Below are positions 56,760-64,000 of a DNA stretch of 64,000 nucleotides, piece after piece. Under the pieces are notes generated by a model. It was not told where the DNA came from and did not search any database. It was given only the letters and a program-made list of their open reading frames with translations. Position 1 is the first letter of the stretch. Each line of letters starts with the position of its first letter. The position numbers and the translations under genes were made by a program. Source of the stretch: Sipunculus nudus (taxonomy: Eukaryota; Annelida; Sipuncula; Golfingiida; Sipunculidae); the NCBI GenBank assembly GCA_026874595.1, contig CM049309.1, positions 1,712,076 through 1,776,075 of the forward strand, read 5' to 3'.

Positions 56760-57666
56760 CTGAAATATAAATGACGTCATATTACGAAAACATACGGCTA
56801 CGAAATACCATCGGACAATTAGATCTAACCATACATTTAGCCTGACAGTCTTGGACACGGCTATGGAACTAATTATAGTACACTCCCCACGCTATGCTCA
56901 CGTGACGTTCGGTCTGACTCATTTCACTTACACACTGCTTGCAAACACAGCCAATACAGCGACACCGAGGCAGATTTAACACATATAACGAGATTTGCTA
57001 GAAGCTGAGATTTGACTTTATTTTGCTTAGCTCAGCCGTGCACAAGGGGTGATGTGCCCTCCTAACATATGCACGTCTGTCCCAAATCTATAAATTAAAA
57101 TCTGTGTAAATTTGATTATTTGATAAGTTATCATTGATAATTCAAGGAATGTCTTGCGCCATATTTTACGGAATGTTTTACATGCGTATCATCTTATGTT
57201 ACATGTTGACCTGAAAGCGAGGCGGGATGGGGCGTTACCTTTCACAGACAGCAACATGTGGGTTGCTGAAACTGCTATTTGACATTAGCTGAATATGTTA
57301 TGTTCGTACCTTTAGTATGAGCAACGAACTGGCATGTGAAATAATACAAATGTTTACGTGAATGATAATGTTTGGCTCAGGTGCTGGATTTTACTTGTGA
57401 TATAAACTTGTACTTGTGTTGGACCTAGCCGCAGAATGATGCGTACAATAGGCCTATCTGGTGAGAATATGTTTATTCAATTACGTTGGTTTGTCCACGG
57501 TGCTTCCAAATGGAAACACTTGCATGCAGCATACACCTTTATTACTCGTCAGAGCAATGCGATCAGGTATCCAGGGCCCATGAAGTTATAATTTTTACAG
57601 CAATGGGAAAGCCACGGCGCATTATCTTTCGATACGATTTACACCACAATACTCGTGTAACGATTC

Positions 57667-57706
<40 letters not shown>

Positions 57707-60700
57707 CAAATAGGCGCTCCAACTGCTTGATCGTTCCGACGCAAACCAATGAGATGCCGATAAACTCATTTCTGGCCAAAGAATTTTAGCCTTACACGCG
57801 CCGGGTCGTTGACTTTCTCTTAATGTTGCAGGCATCTATTTTGATATTAAGCATTACTTTGTTACAAAAACCTGATTCCGCCTTTTCTGGACCATTTAGA
57901 CAACTCTGGCGTGGACCACTTGTACAACTCTGACGTGGAAAATATCATATGATTTAGTGCCCATGCGCATGTATAGCTCCTAAACCTTTGCCAGATCACA
58001 ATTATTTTGTCACATTCAAATATGTCATGCCAAAAAATAATACAAGTTGGTTGCTTTTTTTTCTGCAAAAGATTTCTGTCGATTTCAGTCATTTTGTTTT
58101 CAAGTTTTTATGGTATCTTTTAAATACCGGCCATTTTGTTTAATGGTCATCCATATTCAATGAAAAGTCGAGAGACCCAAAGTAACAGTTTCTCTCAATA
58201 ATCAATTATTGTATCATTTATATTACAGTTGCCGTGTTTTATAACCGCAGTTAACGTTTCAAAGATTAATTACGCCCGTTGTATGTTGTTGTTTTTTAAT
58301 TCACAGTGGCCATCTTGATATGATATGGCATCTTATTCATGGTACTTGAACTGCCATTTCCCATTTTTTTAAATAAAATTGTAATCATACCTAACGTCAC
58401 AACTATAGTTGTACATGATTGGTGTCTCCTCGACTACATACCTCCGCCAACATTCTGGATCACCACAAACCTGATCAAACTTTAATGTATGATACGTAAA
58501 CGCAGGAACATATTAATCCAAGCCAAGAGAAAGGTGTGTCACGGTTGATTAACTAGATTATTGCATCACAAGTCAGCTCACCGATTACAGAAAATGACGA
58601 TTAAAGTTTCCCCTCATACCCGTGAACGATGACGGACTAATTTACCCCTCTTCCTTAAGAGTAAAGAATCCAATAAATAAAAACCCTATGGAGATCCACA
58701 TTACCTCCAGAATTCTAGTGACTGTTCTTCCCATGCACAAAACTTCATAAAATTCTCTTTATAACCTTTGGTTAAGTTACGTACGATGCATGTATATCAG
58801 CATTACTTTAACTAAAACTGCCGGGTATAGATTTGGTTCACATTGTTCTTAACGACATGAGTGGCACACACGAGAGCCGCGGGTAATTTTACTGTATAAT
58901 TCACGCCGTTATTAATCGTCTAGTCACTTCAGCGTGCAACCTGGTATAACACTATTGTAAATCCAACCAGTATTTCGTCTAGTTACTTCAAATAGTGACC
59001 TCGAGTGATTTTACTGTATTATTTATATAGTTATAAATACTACCTGACCTGAATGTGACAATTATTTAAGCCACAGAGGCAAACATAATCACCTGGTCTC
59101 TTGAAATCATGCTCCATAACCGTAAAGAATTAAACTGTATATCTAACTAGATTGTATTAACTCTCACCTATTTATTAAAAAATGATAGTTTTATTTATTT
59201 ATGTTTTGTTTATTTTTTACCAAAATATATAATATAGTTATAGGAAAAGGAAAATATAAAAATTAGAATACAAAAATAGACACAAAACACGGCCACGCTT
59301 AAGGGTTCATGGTGACAGTCGTAAACTTATTATAATTACGAATGAACCTTGGAATATGGGCAGAATAAGTGAATGAAAACACCGTTTGGGGGAGCATCCC
59401 ATATAAGCCCCCCCCCCCCCCCCCGCACACACACATGGCGAAGGCTTTCATTCCATAAAATGAAGATTTCTAGATATAATTATGAATAAATTGAAAAAAA
59501 TGTACGTTTATTTGTTTCGAGTTATAATTATAAATATCTGTTAATAAATAACTGATTAAGTGTGAATAGATGTCCTGGACTACAGAAATTGCCGAATATC
59601 ATCAAAAATTTAAGTGCCCAAAATGCCATTAAAAAGGATTTGACTCAGTTCAGTTTATACTCATTTAATTCCATACCTGAAAGGAACATCTTGAAATGAT
59701 TTGGATCGTTAGGGTCCCAAACTATTTAGCTTATAGTTGTGTTCAAATAGTATAAAAGTTTGGAATCGGTTTAGGAATTTGTATCATGAATATTCTAACA
59801 AAAAAAAAAAAAAATTCTATTAATTCGAACGAGTGTGAGATAAAAGGGACGTGTCTTTCATTATGTAATTGTCCAACTTCTCTATATATAGGGATGTGTA
59901 AAACAAGCGCACCTTAAGAGAAGTCACTGCATAAAAGGGGTGAACTCTTAGTAGCCCCATTAATAACGATCCGAGTTTAAAAAAACCGACCGCAGTTTCA
60001 GTATTTATTCATTTTACAAATACACGATTATTCGAAAATTTAAAGAATTATATGTGCATTTTCTGCTATACCCTTCTTCGAACAACCATGATAAGAAGAG
60101 ATACATTTTCGGTGGGACTGGCCTTCTCGATGCGTATATCCGCATTGTTCAGGCTGACGTGAACGGCACAAAGGTTTGACAGAGTATGCCCGCGGGTGAT
60201 TATACTTTATAATGTACACGGTATTAAATCGTTAAGTAGCCCTAATCTGCGGTTGTTGGTCATACTGTACACCTGCTGATACAATTGTGCCCTTGACCTA
60301 CTTTCGAGCTAGCTCGTGCTAGCGCTTAGTTCATAAGGTTCATAAAGGTCATACGATAAGAAAAAAAAAAAATGTCGAAAATTATCATTCGCGATTTTGT
60401 TTACGCTTGAACTCAAAGACCACTACTGTCTGAGAGTTGTAGTTATTCATAAAGTTAAGCCCAGGATATCCACTTAATATGTTACCACTAAGAATCGAAA
60501 GTCGTGTTCATACAATCTCAAGAAGCTTCAAAATGGTAAATTAATCGATCGTTAGGGGTTAGGTTTGCAGGAGGAGGAAGGCTTCACTTGCAATCATTGG
60601 ACGATGTAAACATCAAGGTATATTATATAATTAACACGGGTATTAATGAAACCAGTGTTCCATCTGATTACTGCATGTTCAAATATGTCATTTATATCAA

Positions 60701-60877
60701 ACTCATTTGCTCAGGTAGAGGCTAACATATAATAACCTAGAATCCTGGAAACGTTATGTATATCTTCAGAAATGCCTGGCAGGCACTGTACATCTCACTG
60801 TGCAATATACTCACTGACCAATATTTAAAGTAAGGTGATCGTCTTAACTTTGTGAGTTTATTTTTGGTCTCTGTCCT
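56760..60877. other. Upstream flank or first intron of NOX5
   Basis: No initiator exon could be identified. Contents: (TA)n at 57668-57702, poly-C followed by CA repeats at 59408-59432, and diverged short repeats sharing 'cgggtRattttactgtataat' near 58885, 59005 and 60195. Confidence 0.5.
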
Positions 60878-61286
60878 TTAAAGAAATCGTGTAGACAGAA
60901 CATGTAAATGTCCGCTACCATGGAGCGGCTGTTGACCATGCACCATTTTTTTCCCCACGTTCCTTTGGTTTTCAACTATTTCAGTTGAATGGGTGATGTT
61001 TATAGAGGGTATGATGCTATTATCCTCTGGATCTGCCCCAGTTACCCCCTGTCTCTTTCGAGCGACGCAGAGAGCCATTCACCAAGAGCTGTGATGACAC
61101 TGACTGTGGTCTCGTTCAGGCTGGTCGAGTGAATCTCATGGTACACGGTCATAGGACTGACCTGACATATCGATATTTTGATCGCTACGACAGGACTGAT
61201 ACGAGTGCAGTTGGCTCTAACAAAATTCCGGAGGATCATTGATGGCTCTGGCACGATTCCGAAAGATCATTGATGGCTCTGACAAG
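60878..61286 (-). other. Unassigned coding-like segment with a 31-bp duplication
   Basis: On the - strand two overlapping frames (to 61254 and to 61078) read VSPMTVYHEIHSTSLNETTV and NITHSTEIVENQRNVGKKMV. The composition is richer in GC than its surroundings but matches nothing I recognise. The 5' edge carries a 31-bp tandem duplication at 61225-61286 ('gatcattgatggctctg' in each). It could be a decayed transposon or pseudogene fragment. Confidence 0.2.
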
Positions 61287-62897
61287 AGTTGATATGAAAA
61301 AAAAAATCCTTATAAACTGATAGGGATGCAGAAACGGTTTTTAAGGTTTTCTTTGACCTTTGAAATACAAAAACCATTTCAGTAAATGAAGTGGGTTCAT
61401 ATCCCCAAGAATGATTTCTCAAGGCACTTTTAGTGCAATTGTTACATTGTTACGTTGACGCTGTTGATCACTTAGACATTTACCTTTCATGAAAACATAG
61501 ATATGCCTTGTTGATGATCAGTAATAACAGATCTACGCTTTTCAACACTGACTATATAGAAAACCTATGGCCCGAACTCTTTAGGAATTTGATGTAGACT
61601 AATAGGGCTTTCTTATTGTAATTACATCAGAAAACAGAAAAACTACTTAGCAGTGGCCACCCATGGTTATACACAGATTGCAATATTAAAGCCTGTATAC
61701 TTGGCTACGTGTCATTAATTAACGCAAAGGAATACTTGTTAATGTACACACCAAAACACAAATCCGATCTCTATGATAACCGCACTCATTCCCTGCTACC
61801 CGCACGACTTTGCTGTCAATCACATAACCGTGTATTAAGCATGCTCGTATGCGGTAAAATATTACAGGAATAGATTTATCAATATGCTGAGGTAACCTTA
61901 ACTTTATGATTTAAGAGTGAATAGTAATTACGATAGCCTGTTAATATGTGAATGTTAAAAGAGCGTCATTTTTCTAGTTTGCACGGTAAATGTCGGTTAT
62001 ATAGTATACCTGATAAATACACGATCTGGCTGAGAATCAAATAACCTGTCCATGGATGCAGCATTCTTGTATGCAGTCAGAAATCTAACAAACACGCAGG
62101 GAAATTTACCAGTTTTTAAATAACTGGATATTTTTTTCCTCCCACGGCACGTTCTGTTAGAATCTATACATATTTAACATATTCAACGGTTGATCCAGCT
62201 TCAGTGGTAAAGCACTTGCAGGTCGTGTCAAAACGGACGAAGAGATTTGTTTCCTCCATGAGAGTTCCAGTGCGTTTTTATATTTTAAAGTAGGAAAGAC
62301 GCCGGATAAAACCCAAGCCGATAGCCAGACCTTGTGGATACGTCTGTTTCCCCAAAGCCCTGTTTAGGAACTGCATCTCCTAGTTCATGCAAATGCCATG
62401 CATGTCACGTGATCCACGGACGGCTGCTCTGACGGGTCTACGCTGTTACATGGCAAAAGAAGGAGTGGTCACTTACATGAGACAGAATACAACATGACTG
62501 AACCGGGTGACAGTGTTAAGGTTTTTTCCAGAATGTTGATGCTATCTAACATTCGCTAGGTAATTGGAGAGACCGGTCAATGAGAGTATGAAAACACAAA
62601 TTTTATAAATGGAAATCATTGAAGAATATTTCTTATTTTGTAATAATGTTATAGTCATTTATTACAGGACAGCAACATATACATATATCATAATGAATAT
62701 GCATCAGAACACGAGCTTTACATCATAAACGGACATACATAAAATCTTATTAAAACGGACGAAGACATCAATGAAGCACCTTGTTAATTTATACATATAT
62801 CGTGGGATTTTCAAATTACTATAGTTACTTACGTAAAGATAACCGTATTATACTTCCGAAAGGAGGTATTACGCTTTCGCTTGGTTTGTTGTTTGTA
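61287..62897. other. Non-coding DNA with a possible degenerate tRNA-like head
   Basis: At about 62192-62275 'cttcagtggtaaagcac' resembles a tRNA D-arm/A box and 'gagagttccagtgc' a worn B box, 60 bases apart. This could be an old SINE head. Nothing else recognised. Confidence 0.3.
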
Positions 62898-63058
62898 CAG
62901 TAAAATCTCTATACAATGACCATCAATGGAACCTCGATAAAGGGTTCGCACTTTCCGAGGTCTTAAATATAGAGCAAAGAAGAATGGGACCGTGAAAACC
63001 TGGTCTTTATTTTGAGTTTGTTGCTAAAATGAGGTGGTCGTTAGACGATGTTTTACTG
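62898..63058. mobile_element. pogo/Tigger-like MITE
   Basis: Starts CAGTAAAATCTCTATACAAT and ends GGTCGTTAGACGATGTTTTA followed by CTG, imperfect inverted repeats of about 25 bp. The internal part ('ggaacctcgataaagggttcg', 'gaggtcttaaatatagagc') is typical of CAGTAAAACCTC-type elements. A TA precedes the left end. About 160 bp, no coding capacity. Confidence 0.6.
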
Positions 63059-64000
63059 TTCGACATATTCCATAGAGGATTAATGATTTTATGGTCATTC
63101 CAAAGAATGCAGTTATATATGCAACACACATAAACAGCTCAGCTCCTCTAACGCTTTGTTTTGGACATATTTGACATCGGTCAATATGTTATGGTAGGGC
63201 ACGCCCCTCGTATATATATGTATCAATCATAGACGTGACCAGCTCTGTTATACACATAATGTCAGCTCGGTCCCCTTCAGCTGAATAAACACATCTCAGC
63301 TGGATAATTTGTAACAGAGCAGCTAGTATTTATTGTTATTTTAGGCTGTGAAAATGTTTCCGTTCCTTGTCATTTGTTAGAATGTTAGAAGAAATATATC
63401 ATAGTATATAATGTGACATTATGAATTATAAAGCAAGCTTTCCTTACCCCAGAGGTATGATCTAAAGTAATTAAATAGAAATTTAATTTTAATAATTCAA
63501 ATTGAGATAAATATTTATTAATAACATAATCAAATTAAATAAAATCCAATAAATAAAAAACCATTATTTGATTGATTTCTACACTTTATTTACTTTTACT
63601 ATTACGACCTGGATATTTGAATTTTTTTCTTAGTTCACTGCCAGAGCAGTTCGTTTCAGAGCAGCTGGAAATTTATATACGGATTGAGGGGGTTGCAGTT
63701 CAAGATCCCGAGCATAATCTATACTGCTTAAGCCTCCTCCGAAATTATAATTTCAATTAATTTATAACGACAAAAATAATGTAACTATCTTTGTGAAAGG
63801 TGAAGTTGGTAATGGTGCCGTGATAACTTATATGTTATACTTGACCATATTTGCACTAATCTAATACTTATAAAAGGAATTCGGTTCACGTTTGTTCCGG
63901 TGTTCTCTAAAACCGCGTTGTGTACAATACTGTGCCATTCATTATTTTTAAGGTTATTATCCTCGCAGTGACATTGGCGATATGAGAATAAATAATTTTT
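63059..64000. other. Non-coding right flank
   Basis: AT-rich sequence with no gene, RNA or element that I can support. Confidence 0.5.

Overview
The window is animal nuclear DNA: AT-rich, with phase-consistent GT-AG introns and abundant micro- and minisatellites. The gene content (a ZNFX1-like helicase and a calcium-regulated NADPH oxidase 5) and the interspersed repeats, including a family ending in a GGACGGACGACGG-type tail followed by 'AGCTCAG...AGCTAAAA', point to a lophotrochozoan, most likely a bivalve mollusc. The species call is inference.

Two real protein-coding genes are supported, convergent tail to tail. (1) On the + strand at 2806-8706 is the 3' part of a ZNFX1-like gene. It encodes about 1951 residues in an unusual order: two cold-shock-like segments, the ZNFX1 N-terminal region, a UPF1-type SF1 helicase, an NFX1-type Cys/His cluster and two PARP catalytic domains. 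The reading frame changes once, near 5497-5539, consistent with either a 43-nt intron or a one-base indel. (2) On the - strand, 15 exons of NOX5 were assembled between 56759 and 17669. Every splice phase fits, giving about 870 residues: basic N-terminal extension, four EF-hands, six-helix haem-binding ferric reductase core, FAD domain and NADPH domain ending in KENF. The initiator exon was not found.

Layout: 1-1335 LINE reverse-transcriptase relic; 1336-2805 non-coding; 2806-8706 ZNFX1/PARP gene; 8707-13659 non-coding with a small 30-bp minisatellite; 13660-17270 a 24-bp minisatellite with higher-order structure, broken by a foldback element; 17669-56759 NOX5; 56760-64000 upstream of the found NOX5 exons, with repeats and no confident gene. 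Several large NOX5 introns hold their own long array: a roughly 330-bp family at 19-24.7 kb, a 45-bp array at 29.9 kb, a 51-bp array at 30.3-33.4 kb, a 28-bp array at 45-46.6 kb and a 31-bp CACGTG array at 50.3-51.7 kb. There are also (TA)n tracts, a complete tRNA-derived SINE and an LTR/tRNA-like module.

The most interesting signals are the helicase-zinc-finger-tandem PARP fusion, which looks like an innate RNA-defence architecture, and a minisatellite built from a NOX5 splice acceptor plus the first codons of the exon encoding transmembrane helix 5. The nearest repeat copy of that array is an in-frame decoy acceptor. The two genes share no obvious pathway.
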